From the NCBI RefSeq assembly GCF_910591885.1, contig NC_063285.1, forward strand, positions 7,597,395-7,661,394: 64,000 bases of DNA, given 5' to 3'. The DNA is from Bombus terrestris. Lineage: Eukaryota; Arthropoda; Insecta; Hymenoptera; Apidae. The notes under the pieces were generated by a model, which was not told the origin of the DNA, ran no database searches, and saw only the letters and a program-made list of their open reading frames with translations. A program made the translations under genes and the position numbers. Position 1 is the stretch's first letter. Each line of letters starts with the position of its first letter. Below are positions 1 through 10,252 of this stretch, one piece after another.

Positions 1-558
1 CCACCAATATTTTTTTATGCATTTTCTGTGATTGTCTTCTGCGTCTTTTTGGGGAAGGGCCATGTTGTATCTCCACCTAGTGTCTACAGTTTGCACATTT
101 GAGTTTGCCTCGTTGAGTATTGTTTTAATCCCTATTTTTCTTTTTATATGGTAGATTATTGGGATATTATTTTGGTCTTGGAGGTAGTTTCTTTCGTCTA
201 GGTATAAATATGCTTCGGGGGGATGTAACCTGTCGTCAGTGTATTTTTGTAATATGAATCGTTTGGAAATAAGCAACCGAAGATTACACTATTTTCCTTT
301 ATCTTTGCAGGTTGCGCGAAGTGGTTTCTTGTTAGTTTTATGAGGATTGCCGTTCCTCCTCCTTGGGTAGCGTTTGGTCTGTCGTGTCTTATTATAGAAT
401 AGTTTTTGTAGTGCACTTTGTGTCTATAGTTCAGTTTAGTTTCTGAGATAAGTACTACGTCGGGGGTTTCTTTCTTAATTAGGGTTAGCATGCTGTATCT
501 CTTTTGGTTTGAGATTAGTGAGTTGGCGTTTATTGAGATGATTTTCAGATGTTTAACT
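1..558 (-). pseudogene. ORF2 remnant of 5S-J copy A, RT deleted
   Basis: The frame starts near 558 just after ORF1 and encodes the endonuclease N-terminus: an NAN motif, then LISETK with the catalytic glutamate, then GGTAILIK. It then jumps in frame to the extreme ORF2 C-terminus (LTRNHF...), so the rest of the endonuclease and the whole reverse transcriptase are absent. A one-base frameshift near 214 (PPKHIYT then a stop, where the related frame reads PPEAFLYL) interrupts the tail, which resumes in another frame to WRYNMALPQKD near 60-90. It cannot make an active polymerase and would need help in trans. Confidence 0.8.
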
Positions 559-606
559 TTTCTCTGATTTGTTTTTTGCTGTAATTGGTGGACGGGTGGG
601 TTTTTT

Positions 607-2016
607 CTAATCTTCGTCTATATTTTCGATGATGTTGAAGATGGAGTCGATTCTTTCTTCATGCGTATTTAATGCTTTTTTTATTTCGTTTAATTGTGTT
701 TGTTGGTCGCTTAGAGCTTTTAGAATGCTTTTTTTGAAGTCTTCAATGACATTTATTATGCTTATTTGGGGTGAGTCTATTGTTGGGTTAGGGTTTTGTT
801 TGACTTGTGCCGCTATGTTTGTTACTTGCGGGCTTGTCTCGTTTATACTTGTTCTTTGTTTTACTATGTCCGCGAACTTTAGCTCGGGGACGTACTTACG
901 GCTTATTTTGGCGATTCTTTCGATTTTTGTTGTTTTTGCTTTGGTGATTTTTTCATTAATCTTTTTCCGTAATTCGACGAGTTTTGGACATCCTTCGTAT
1001 GATGCAGGATGTCCGTAGTTTTTGCAGTTTACGCAGTAGATTTTTTCTTTGCTTACTGCTGCTTCTTTTTTTATTTTGCACTCGCCTGGCCCGTGCGGTT
1101 CAGTGCATTTTACACAGCGATAGTTTAGGTTACAGTTTTGTGCTGTGTGGCCTATTCGCTGGCATTTGTAGCACTGCGTGATATCGTTTTTTTTAATTTT
1201 TTCCCAGGCTATTTTCAGATAGTTAAGTCTGTTTATTTTTAGTAGGTTCCCAATGTTGCTATCGGGGGAGACTTGGATTATGTAGATTGCGAGCAATGTG
1301 TTGATCTCCCTTGATTTTCTTGTTGTGAATCGAGTCACTTTGGTGAAGTTAACTTCTTCTATTTTCAGGGCTTTTAGGTCTTCTAGTATTTCCGCTTCTG
1401 TGTAGCTGTTTCCTAGCCCTTTTAGTAGGTACGTGTGGGGTTTTTGAGATTTTGGGGTATGTGTGAAGTAGGCCGTGTTGGCTGCGGTCAGTATTTTTTT
1501 TGCATTCGCGTAGTCAGTTATGTTTTGAAGATAAAGCACGTGCTTACCTGAGTGGATTCTTTTGGTATGGAAATTCTTGATTTTGAGAGAAGTTTCCACG
1601 AGTGCTATTGTGTCTTTTGGGTCTTGTAATGTTGATGGGGGGTGGCCTGGCCCCTTTTGCCGATGTGGGGGGGTCTGCCTGTTCTTCAGCGGGGTGGCTG
1701 GGTGGCAGGCCCTTATGAGTTTGGTTTTTCAGTAATGTTGAAGGATGTGGTGTTGTTGTTTTTTTTTGGCGGAGCGGCGGGGGGGGGGGGGGCTTGCCCG
1801 GGCGGTATAGCTTTTGCTTGTGGTTATTGGCGACGTGACCGGGGGAGTGGGCTGTCTGGTTGCCTTTTCCCTTAATACGTTGTTTTTTTTTTTTTAATGT
1901 TATCGATAATGTTTTCATGCGGTTGCGGTGTGCAGGGGTCTTGGGCTTGGAGGGCATCGAATCTGTTTTTTAGTGTGATAGTCATTGGTTGAGGTTGTGG
2001 GCTTCTTCTTTGTTTC
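607..2016 (-). pseudogene. ORF1 (nucleic-acid-binding, gag-like) of 5S-J copy A, frameshifted
   Basis: The main open stretch (1599-607, 330 codons from a non-ATG start) carries a domain like the one preceding zinc knuckles in Jockey-family ORF1 proteins, then three knuckles: CYKCQRIGHTAQNC, CVKCTEPHGPGEC and CVNCKNYGHPASYEGC. A coiled-coil-like C-terminus ends at the stop at 607. The likely N-terminus, starting MKQRRSPQPQP near 2016, is in other frames, and the frames change across a G-rich tract near 1780-1795 and again near 1560-1600. ORF1 proteins of such elements bind element RNA and assist target-primed reverse transcription. The right-hand copy has the same breaks, so they predate the duplication, although homopolymer sequencing error is possible at the G tract. 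Confidence 0.8.
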
Positions 2017-2482
2017 ATATTTTCGTTTTTATCGTCGCGCTCTTCTTGTGAGTCGCTTTCTTCTCCTTTTAAATTTTCTTGTTTTGTGTTTATTTTGTTC
2101 CTGATTACCAGGTTTGGGGGCAGATTGAGTTTCCGCGTCTTTTGTGTAGCAGTTCTTATGCTGCTATCTTTAATTATTTGTTGTTATTCTATTTTTCTTT
2201 TGATTCCTTTTTTTTTGACGAGCTTATGGCGGATTCCGCCTCCTTGGTTTCGATTTCATTCCTTTCTTCTTCTATTTTTATATTGTTTGTAGAGTGGTTG
2301 ATGTTATCACTATTTTTTCACTGTTTAGCACTCTTTTTGTTTTTCTTTTTTTTTTTTTTTTTTTGCTCTCTCACTGTCTACTGTGCACTGTATAGCTTGC
2401 CGCGCTCAGTGTTTGGGCCTACGCCTGTTTATCCCTTAGGCCCGAGAGGTCCGAGCTGCTCGGAGGATTACGGTCAACTGAC

Positions 2483-2518
2483 GAGAACGAGTGCACTCAG
2501 CGCGGTATGAGCGTTGGC
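2483..2518 (-). pseudogene. 5S rRNA gene, 5' 36 bp (split by 5S-J copy A)
   Basis: Read on the minus strand this is the first 36 nt of the 5S gene found intact at 20838-20955, beginning GCCAACGCTCATACC and ending GCACTCGTTCTC. It stops exactly where 5S-J copy A begins. The other part of this 5S gene would lie left of the window; in the right-hand duplicate it is seen at 55943-56019. Confidence 0.9.
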
Positions 2519-2890
2519 TGAAATAAATAATATTTTTATTTGTCTTTGATCGTCAAAGAAATAGAATATTTAAAGAAACATGTGTGTGCCAAAATGAAAA
2601 TGATATAATGTATGCTAATGGTAATACTAAGACATTGCAACTTCTTGATGCTTAGAATATAGATTATTAAAAATTAATTGTTAAGGAAGCCGAATTGATT
2701 TTTTGGGATTACGTTATTTTTGACTAGGGTGTTATTTATGACCATTTCGAATATTTTTTGGTTATGTTCGCTAGGATACTTATATGTCGCAGGTTTGAGG
2801 ATGAGAAGCTGTCTTTATTTATTTTTTGTGATGGCTATTAATTTATCTTTTTTCCATTTTCTGGAGATTGGTTGGTAATCTACGATATAC
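2519..2890 (-). repeat. 5S spacer plus a fragment of 5S-J RT region
   Basis: 2519-2690 matches the 5S 5'-flanking spacer seen at 20956-21040, 34186-34380 and 41868-42061. It is followed by about 190 bp (2691-2885) resembling the region around 32990-33130 of the 5S-J reverse transcriptase on the minus strand. The same order, spacer then RT fragment then the motif TTCGCAGTCAAGG, occurs at 34186-35180, so the two blocks are paralogous. Confidence 0.65.
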
Positions 2891-3248
2891 ACCTTCGCAG
2901 TCAAGGGGCTATTTTAGAAGACGATAATCGTACATGATCTGGACAATGGTTGGATGCTAATGAAAATCTTAAACAAATGCTGAAACCGTCATTACGGCCA
3001 AAACAGGTTATGATGATTGTTGTTGTTCATAAATAGTAGATGATGCACTCATTAGCCTCTGTTCGAAGAATGTGTTTGATAATGATACTTTGTAATGGCT
3101 CAATAAAAAGAACATTAGACTAAAAAACAACGTCTCAGAAATTCTATAGGCATAACATGATTCAAGTAAGATATAATTGAGAAAATGAATGCCTAGAATA
3201 TGTAATGTAACGTGAAGTATCAAATGTGTTAATATAACAGGAACATAC

Positions 3249-3565
3249 CTAATCGCGTATGTCATACGATCCAGTCTAAGACACCTCATGATGCATAATC
3301 TTTGCAGAGCAGTTTTATTTTTCCAATCTTGTGGGAAACTTTCTCGTTCCGGCGTATCTGATTCTACGAACTTCTTCCACCGTTTCGCAGCACCTTCTAT
3401 GTCTTTTTCTAAATTTTGAAAGTCCTCCATTTGGCTCAAATATTTAATCCCTCCCCAACCGACATCTGTTAAAAAGTCTACGGGGCTTGTTAACTCCGGA
3501 ATATACGGAAATCGTAGTAGGAAGTCAAGTTCTGATTGTGATATTTCCTTTGCTTCCATAAAAAT
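3249..3565 (-). pseudogene. Dhc93AB-like: Duplicate copy of a dynein heavy chain exon (pre-AAA6 region)
   Basis: The exon is bounded by an acceptor CAG (3566-3568) and a donor GTATGT (3248 downward). It encodes ELDFLLRFP, VDFL, WGGIK, DIEGAAKRWKKFVES, WKNKTALQRLC and DRMTYAIR, which are typical of axonemal dynein heavy chains of the DNAH9/11/17 type just before AAA6. Its encoded protein is identical to that of the exon at 59757-60073. It lies downstream of the gene's stop codon at 12540, so it cannot belong to the exon chain in this window. It is either a stranded duplicate or the start of a neighbouring tandem copy. Confidence 0.88.
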
Positions 3566-4093
3566 CTGAAACGAATAGAATTATTCAATGTGACGTTAGT
3601 TGCAATAAAAATGCGATACATAGCGTTGCAAGCTGCCCTCATATGATTTAATTTACCCAAGGAAGATTTTTTTTGGTAAACTTTCCACTTCTGTGCAAAA
3701 TTTTTCTAATCAATATACTACGCTATTTATCGCTATCTTAACGTCCTTTTTTCTTTTCCTGTTAGAAGTAATTAACCGTTTGGTTTGTATTATTGAACTC
3801 GATTATAAGGAACTAATCATGGAATTTATTCCAATTATAATTATCACATCTAATACAGTAGAGTAAAATAGTATGTAGTATTATACTATTATTATAGTAT
3901 TATAGTATATTATACTATTATAGTATTATAGTATATTACAGTATTATAGTATATTATAGTATTATAGTATATTATAGTATTATAGTATATTATAGTATTA
4001 TAGTATATTATAGTATAGTATAGTATTATAGTATGTAGATATTCCATACAATTGATAATGCAGTAAATAAAAGAATCATATTAACACCTATCC
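3566..4093. repeat. Dynein intron flank with TATAGTAT-type microsatellite
   Basis: AT-rich intron-like DNA. From about 3866 to 4032 it is a run of imperfect TATAGTATTA units. The same array is at about 60374-60545 with a slightly different unit number, which accounts for one of the few length differences between the two duplicate copies. Confidence 0.85.
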
Positions 4094-7000
4094 TTTTTTT
4101 TTTTTTTTTTTTTCACGTGGAGAAATCCTCATGGACACCCAGCTGCAAGCAGCATGGGTAGTGTCGGACTCTTACCGACTAAAACTCCACGGTGGTCTTC
4201 CAGACGGCTGTTCGAGGAGAGCTCAGGATCTCTTGCGAATACTACCAAGCGCTTCTCGTCGTCTATCTCCCTGCTGGGCGGAAGACTTCCTTGTTAGACA
4301 GAAAATCGGGGCCGCCAGGGGGGACCACGCACTCTAGCGCCCCTTTCCTTGGGTCTTGTTACTTCCTCGATGACTCCTTGGGCGCGTTTACGGCGGGGGC
4401 ACCGCCGCTCCGTGACGCGCGGAGACTCCTTGATGTTGCGCTCTGCTGGTATGCTGGGCTTTCTCTCTTTCTCTCTCCGCTCGCTCCTTCACGAGCATGA
4501 CTTGCTCGCAAAAGGTGCGGACGGCTGTGTACTCCTGGGGCCCCCTGAGCATAGCTTCGATGAGCGTATCGGGGGCCAATCTCTCGCCGATGTCGAGTCG
4601 TAAGACACGTCGCGGTACCTCCCACGCCGGGCAAGCCTCAAGCGTGTGCTGCGCCGTGTCCTCCTCCTTCCCACAGTGGTGACAGATGGACGTCACCTCT
4701 CGCCGGATCTTGAGCAGGTACTCGCCGAACACCCCGTGGCCGGTGAGCACCTGAGTCGTTCTGAATGTTAGCGGGACCCCGCCTTTGTCTCTCCACTTGT
4801 CCCAGTTGGGCAGGACGGTGCGGACGGCCCGATGAGGGCGTACTGCATCCTTTTCCAACAGCTGCGAGTGCCACCGCTCCCATGCTTCTAGTCTTGCTTC
4901 CTCCCGAACATCCACGGTTGGTGCCGTCGGCGTGGCCCGTCGGTCCAAGGCCGCGGCCCTCCGATGTTCGTACACCCGACGAAGGGCAAGGGCCTGTAGC
5001 TCGAATGGGGGGGACGCGGCCAGCACGGTCGCTGTCGCGTAGGACACCGTCCTGTATCCCCTCGCTGCCCGGATGGCGATCGTCCTGTGGAGCCTTCTCA
5101 CCAGAGTCAGGTTACGCCGGCTCTCCGCCAGATCTTCGGCCCATACAGGTGCTCCGTAAAGGACTCGTGACCGGATCACTCCTTCGTAGAGCCTGCGGAC
5201 TCCCAATCCTGCCCCGCCGATGTTAGGTAATAGGCCGCATAAGGCGTTGGCTGCGGCCGTTACTTTCGGGGCTAAGTGCTCAAAGTGTGGCTTGAACGTC
5301 CACTTACTGTCGACGATCAGGCCCAAGTACTTCATTCGGTGTCCCACAGGGACCTCTTCTCCGTCGATGACGATAGTCGACAGCTCCGCAGGCGGTGTTC
5401 TTCTGCGTCGCTAGTCGTAGAACCACAGAGCTTCCGATTTCGCCGGCGACACGCTCAAGCCGAGTCTTCGAATGGCGTGTACCGTGCATGCCACGGCGGT
5501 CTCGGTCAGTCATGCGGCGTCGTTCCACCATCGTCCGCCGGCCAGCACCAGCGTGTCATCCGCGTAGCATATCATGCCAGCCTCCGGCGGCATGGGACTT
5601 CGGAGGACCAAATCGTAGGCAGTGATCCACAATATCGGTCCGAGTACCGAGCCTTGCGGCACGCCGCGCTCCACCGGTCTTCGCTCCTTCCCGCCGTTTC
5701 TGCCTGTGTAGGTGATCCACCTATCGTTCAGATAGGCCTGAATCACCTTGACGAGGTATGGCGGGGACTCGAAATATCGCAGCGCCTCCACGATCCTGCT
5801 CCAAGGAATGCTATTAAAAGCGTTGGAGATGTCCAAGGAGACATCTACTGCTACCCCTTCTCGCACGACCATGTCCTCCGCCATGGATCTCAGCCTCTTC
5901 ACCGCGTCCACGGTCGAGCGGCCTCGGCGAAATCCAAATTGGCTATCGTGCCATCCGGGAATCCGTCTCTCCATGTGTGCCTCCAGACGGGCGACTATGA
6001 TCCTTTCGAAGAGTTTACCCACCTCGTCGAGAAGACATACCGGCCTGTATGCCGATGGCGCGTCCGGTTGCCGACCCTCCTTCCGTAGCAACACGAGCTT
6101 CGCCGTACGCCACGCCCGAGGATAGGCGCCCTCCTTCAGGCATCTGGAGAACAGGTGCCGCAGACGGGGAGCCAGGATGTCGATCGACTCCGTCTAGACC
6201 CGGCCCGGGATCCCGTCCGGACCCGGTGCCACGTCGCGGGATGCCACCTTCTTCGCGGCTTCGAGCAACTCTTCCTCCGTCACTCGAAGTTCCTCGTTCC
6301 AATCCGTCGGCGCCGTCCCGTCGATGATGGTAGGGGCTGGTGCGGACGTCTCGTTGTTGTCCCGCCGTGGGAACAAAGTCCCGATGACGTTGTCCAGTAA
6401 CTCCGGATCCATGTTTTCGGTCAGCGGGGGGGCCGAAGGTCGCAGTTTCTTCGTCACTATGCGATAGGGCCTCCCCCACGGATCTGAATCGACCGATTCG
6501 ATCAATCGATCCCAACACTGGGCCTTGGCTAGTTTGATCTCCCGTTGGAGAGCGCGTCTCGTCTCTCTGTATTCTTCGTAGCAGCGAGAGATCTCCTCCT
6601 CGTCGCGCGTCCGTCTGCGGCAACGTGCCCTTAGAAATCTTCTCCGGGCCTGTATGCAACCCGCCCGCATATCGGCTATTTACGGTGTCCACCAATACAC
6701 GGAACGTTCGCTTCTGTCTCCCGGGACGGAGCGCGGCATAGCGGCGTCGCATGCTGCTCTCATGTATCCGTGGAGCTCGTCCGCCTCCTCGTCGATGCTA
6801 CCCAGTGTGGTGGTGGTGGTGGGGGGAGTTGAGATGTTGTCCCCCCGTGCGTCCCAGCTCCAGGCGGAGACAGTGACCGCCGCCCGCAGCATGTCCTTGT
6901 CCCTCTCCTTCAAACGCCACCTAGGTGTGGGTGGTGGTGGTCGACGGGACCGGTTCTCCTCTTGTTGTCGTCAGGCACCGCGATCGCGTGCGGCTCCCTC

Positions 7001-7762
7001 CCTCTCCATTTCCATCATTATATAGAGGTGGTCCGATAAGGTCTCCATTCTGTCGGCCACTCTCCATCCGTGGATCTTTCGGTAGAGCCCGGCGGTAGCC
7101 CAAGTAACGTCGACGATGGACGATCCCCTCCACGCCACGCAGGTGCTAGTTGTGCCCCTGTTCACCAGGACTAGTCCGAGAGTCGCGGCCCAGTCTGTCA
7201 GCATCCTGCCGCGGGAGCCCGTCCTGGTGTCCCCCCATTGCGACGAGCGCGCGTTGAAGTCACCGAGGACGAGCACCCGGCGGGGCAGGCATTTACGAAC
7301 GCAGCCACCGACTTCGTCCGGGAAGTCCCCGAACGCGGCCACTCCGCTGTTGGGCGAGACGTAAATGCCCACTATCGCGATCCTGTTCCACTCGACGGCG
7401 ACGAAGCCGTTACCGCGATCCAGCAGGGCGCCGGGCGAACACAACGCCGGCGTCCATGTTATGGCTGTTGATTCGTTCAGATCCCCGATCCAGTTGGGGG
7501 CGTCGGGGACGCGGTATGGTTCAGCCACCACAGCGAGTGCGACCCGATTCTCCCGTATAGTCTGGAGAAGCAGGTCCTGCGCCCGTCTGGCTCTTCCTAT
7601 GTTACATTGGAGCAGGCGGTTGAAGTTACTCCGCCAACTCCATGGCCTCCTCCCGGCCATTCGTCACTGCTGATGGTGATTCTGCCCTGGTAGCGTTTCC
7701 GCCATAGTTCTCGTTGCCGCCGACGATGGTGGCGATAACGGCGTCGGCGGCGGCGGCAGACT
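4094..7762 (-). mobile_element. R1-clade-like non-LTR retrotransposon, minus copy (left)
   Basis: The poly-T at 4094-4113 is the 3' poly-A tail of a minus-strand element. A GC-rich body, quite unlike the AT-rich surroundings, carries one long ORF2 (endonuclease, reverse transcriptase, C-terminal zinc finger) broken by several stops. ORF1 is missing: the element ends at 7762, where the inverted second copy starts. The family call rests on the endonuclease opening (LLQCNIGRARRAQDLL, then EPYR), the YADD box and the CHHC-type C-terminal finger. No 28S rRNA target flank is visible. Confidence 0.85.
4388..7660 (-). pseudogene. R1-like ORF2 (APE endonuclease + RT), multiple stops
   Basis: Reading from 7660 down: endonuclease with VVAEPYR, VLGDFNARSSQWGD and LSDH; then a linker; then RT with LDISNAFNSIPW (motif A), GVPQGSVLGPIL (motif B) and CYADDTLVLAG (catalytic YADD); then a C-terminal CHHCGKEEDTAQHTLEAC finger, ending at 4388. 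In-frame stops occur near 6971, 6674, 6194, 5510 and 5413. Compared with the open plus-strand sibling, three of these replace W (TGG to TAG), C (TGT to TGA) and Q (CAG to TAG). The right-hand duplicate carries the same stops. It is inactive as a polymerase source. Confidence 0.88.
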
Positions 7763-10252
7763 GAAGAATACAGACAGACGAGACGCGCTCTCCAACGCGA
7801 GATCAAACTAGCCAAGGCCCGGTGTTGGAATCGATTGATCGAATCGGTCGATTCAGATCCGTGGGGGAGGCCCTATCGCATCGTGACGAAGAAACTGCGA
7901 CCTTCGGCCCCCCCGCTGACCGAAAACATGGATCCGGCGTTACTGGACAACGTCATCGGGACTTTGTTCCCACGGCGGGACAACAACGAGACGTCCGCGC
8001 CAGCCCCTACCATCATCGACGGGACGGCGCCGACGGATTGGAACGAGGAACTTCGAGTGACGGAGGAAGAGTTGCTCGAAGCCGCGAAGAAGATGGCATC
8101 CCGCGACGTGGCACCGGGTCCGGACGGGATCCCGGGCCGAGTCTGGACGGAGTCGATCGACATCCTGGCTCCCCGTCTGCGGCACCTATTCTCCAGATGC
8201 CTGAAGGAGGGCGCCTATCCTCGGGCGTGGCGTACGGCGAAGCTCGTGTTGCTACGGAAGGAGGGTCGACCGCCGGACGCGCCATCGGCATACAGGCCGG
8301 TATGTCTTCTCGACGAGGTGGGTAAACTCTTCGAAAGGATCATAGTCGCCCGTCTGGAGGCACACATGGAGAGACGGATTCCCGGATGGCACGATAGCCA
8401 ATTTGGATTTCGCCGAGGCCGCTCGACCGTGGACGCGGTGAAGAGGCTGAGATCCATGGCGGAGGACATGGTCGTGCGAGAAGGGGTAGCAGTAGCCGTC
8501 TCCTTGGACATCTCCAACGCTTTTAATAGCATTCCTTGGAGCAGGATCGTGGAGGCGCTACGATATTTCGAGTGCCCGCCATACCTCGTCAAGGTGATTC
8601 AGGCCTATCTGAACGATAGGTGGATCACCTACACAGGCAGAAACGGCGGGAAGGAGCGAAGACCGGTGGAGCGCGGCGTGCCGCAAGGCTCGGTACTCGG
8701 ACCGATATTGTGGATCACTGCCTACGATTCGGTCCCCCGAAGTCCCATGCCGCCGGGGGCTGGCATGATATGCTACGCGGATGACACGCTGGTGCTGGCC
8801 GGCGGACGATGGTGGAACGACGCCGCATGTCTGACCGAGACCGCCGTGGCATGCGCGGTACACGCCATTCGAAGACTCGGCTTGAGCGTGTCGCCGGCGA
8901 AATCGGAAGCTCTGTGGTTCTACGACCAGCGACGCAGAAGAACACCGCCTGCGGAGCTGTCGACTATCGTCATCTACGGAGAAGAGGTCCCGGTGGGACA
9001 CCGGATGAAGTACTTGGGCCTGATCGTCGACAGTAAGTGGACGTTCAAGCCACACTTTGAGCACTTAGCTCCGAAAGTAACGGCCGCAGCCAACGCCTTA
9101 TGCGGCCTATTACCTAGCATCGGCGGGGCAGGATTGGGAGTCCGCAGGCTCTACGAAGGATTGATCCGGTCACGAGTCCTTTACGGAGCACCTGTATGGG
9201 CCGAAGATCTGGCGGCGAGCCGGCGTAACCTGACTCTGGTGAGAAGGCTCCACAGGACGATCGCCATCCGGGCAGCGAGGGGATACAGGACGGTGTCCTA
9301 CGCGACAGCGACCGTGCTGGCCGCGCCCCCCCCCCCATTCGAGCTACAGGTCCTTGCCCTTCGTCGGGTGTACGAACATCGGAGGGCCGCGACCTTGGAC
9401 CGACGGGCCACGCCGACGGCACCAACCGTGGACGTTCGGGAGGAAGCAAGACTAGAAGCATGGGAGCGGTGGCACTCGCAGCTGTTGGAAGAGGATGCAG
9501 TACGCCCTAATCGGGCCGTCCGCGCCGTCCTGCCCAACTGGGACAAGTGGAGAGGCAAAGGCAGGGTCCCGCTAACATTCAGAACGACTCAGGTGCTCAG
9601 CGGCCACGGGGTGTTCGGCGAGTACCTGCTCAAGATCCGGCGAGAGGTGACGTCCATCTGTCACCACTGTGGGGAGGAGGAGGATACGGCGCAGCACACG
9701 CTGGAGACTTGCCCGGCGTGGGAGGTACCGCGACGTGTCTTACGACTCGAGATCGGCGAGAGATTGGCCCCCGATACGCTCATCGAAGCTATGCTCAGGG
9801 GGCCCCAGGAATACACAGCCGTCCGCACCTTTTGCGAGCAAGTCATGCTCGTGAAGGAGCGAGCGAAGAGAGAAAGAGAGAAAGCCCAGCATACCAGCAG
9901 AGCGCGACATCAAGGAGTCTCCGCGCGTCACGGAGCGGCGGTGCCCCCGCCGTAAACGCGCCCAAGGAGTCATCGAGGAAGTAACAAGACCCAAGGAAAG
10001 GGGCGCTAGGGGGCGTGGTCCCCCCTGGCGGCCCCGATCTTCTGTCTAACAAGAAAGTCTTCCGCCCAGCAGGGAGATAGACGACGAGAAGCGCTTGGTA
10101 GTATTCGCAAGAGATCCTGAGCCCTCCTCGAACAGCCGTCTGGAAGACCACCGTGGAGTTTTAGTCGGTAAGAGTCCGACACTACCCATGCTGCTTGCAG
10201 CTGGGTGTCCATGAGGATTTCTCCACGTGAAAAAAAAAAAAAGAAAAAAAAA
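7763..10252 (+). mobile_element. R1-like element, 5'-truncated plus copy, inverted against the previous one
   Basis: The sequence from 7763 is the reverse complement of 6577-4094, with many small differences, and ends in an A-rich tail at 10230-10252. It begins in the linker between endonuclease and RT, so ORF1 and the endonuclease are absent. With the minus copy it makes an inverted repeat with arms of about 2.48 kb around a 1185-bp loop (6578-7762). Confidence 0.9.
7780..9955 (+). CDS. Reverse transcriptase ORF of truncated R1-like element, uninterrupted
   Basis: One open frame of about 720 codons with no stop until TAA at 9953-9955. It holds an RT with QFGFRRGRSTVDAV, SLDISNAFNSIPW, GVPQGSVLGPIL and MICYADDTLVLAG, a thumb-like region, and the C-terminal finger CHHCGEEEDTAQHTLETC. 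The frame enters from the truncated 5' side with no ATG for the domain start, so translation would need an internal or non-ATG start. The enzyme would copy element RNA by target-primed reverse transcription, but this copy lacks its endonuclease. Keeping an open RT frame while the adjacent sibling has five stops implies it is younger. Confidence 0.85.

Larger units (their letters stand above)
1..2482 (-). mobile_element. 5S-J Jockey-type non-LTR retrotransposon, copy A left (3' end outside window)
   Basis: Minus-strand non-LTR element. The 5' end is at 2482, directly against the 5S rRNA sequence GAGAACGAGTGC at 2483-2494. It holds a 5' UTR (about 2482-2018), an ORF1 with three zinc knuckles and a shortened ORF2 from which most of the endonuclease and all of the reverse transcriptase are missing. 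The better-bounded twin is at 56020-58990. The family is related to the RT-bearing element at 31146-34149, since their ORF2 C-termini share TRNHF, KENS and WRYNMALPQKD. I call it Jockey-type from the ORF1 architecture; the clade needs a phylogeny. Confidence 0.85.
1..7491. repeat. Left copy of a >=7.49 kb direct segmental duplication
   Basis: This whole segment reappears in the same orientation at 56513-64000. The coordinate offset is 56512 at the start and 56509 by the R1-like element, so only a few short indels separate the copies, mostly in homopolymers. By eye I see roughly 20 substitutions, for example near 209, 677, 1308, 5582, 6343 and 7381. The homology runs off both window edges, so the true ends are not visible. 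It contains a 5S-J retrotransposon, a 5S gene 5' part, a dynein exon, a microsatellite and an R1-like element. Either a recent tandem or segmental duplication or a false duplication in the assembly would explain it. Confidence 0.95.

Noticed and set aside
2079..2510. Plus-strand frame of 143 residues rich in F and L, resembling a membrane protein
   Set aside because: It is the antisense of the A-rich 5' UTR of 5S-J and runs into 5S rRNA sequence.
5276..6088. Long open frames on the strand opposite the R1-like ORF2 (also at 61785-62597 and others)
   Set aside because: They are antisense shadows of GC-rich RT coding sequence; their residues show no domain and they mirror the known ORF.
4094..7762. 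28S rDNA-specific R1 insertion
   Set aside because: No 28S rRNA sequence flanks the 3' tail; the flank is AT-rich dynein intron sequence.
4094..10252. Twin priming (5' inversion) as the origin of the R1-like palindrome
   Set aside because: Twin priming gives inverted but non-overlapping segments of one element; here both arms contain the same RT and 3' tail.
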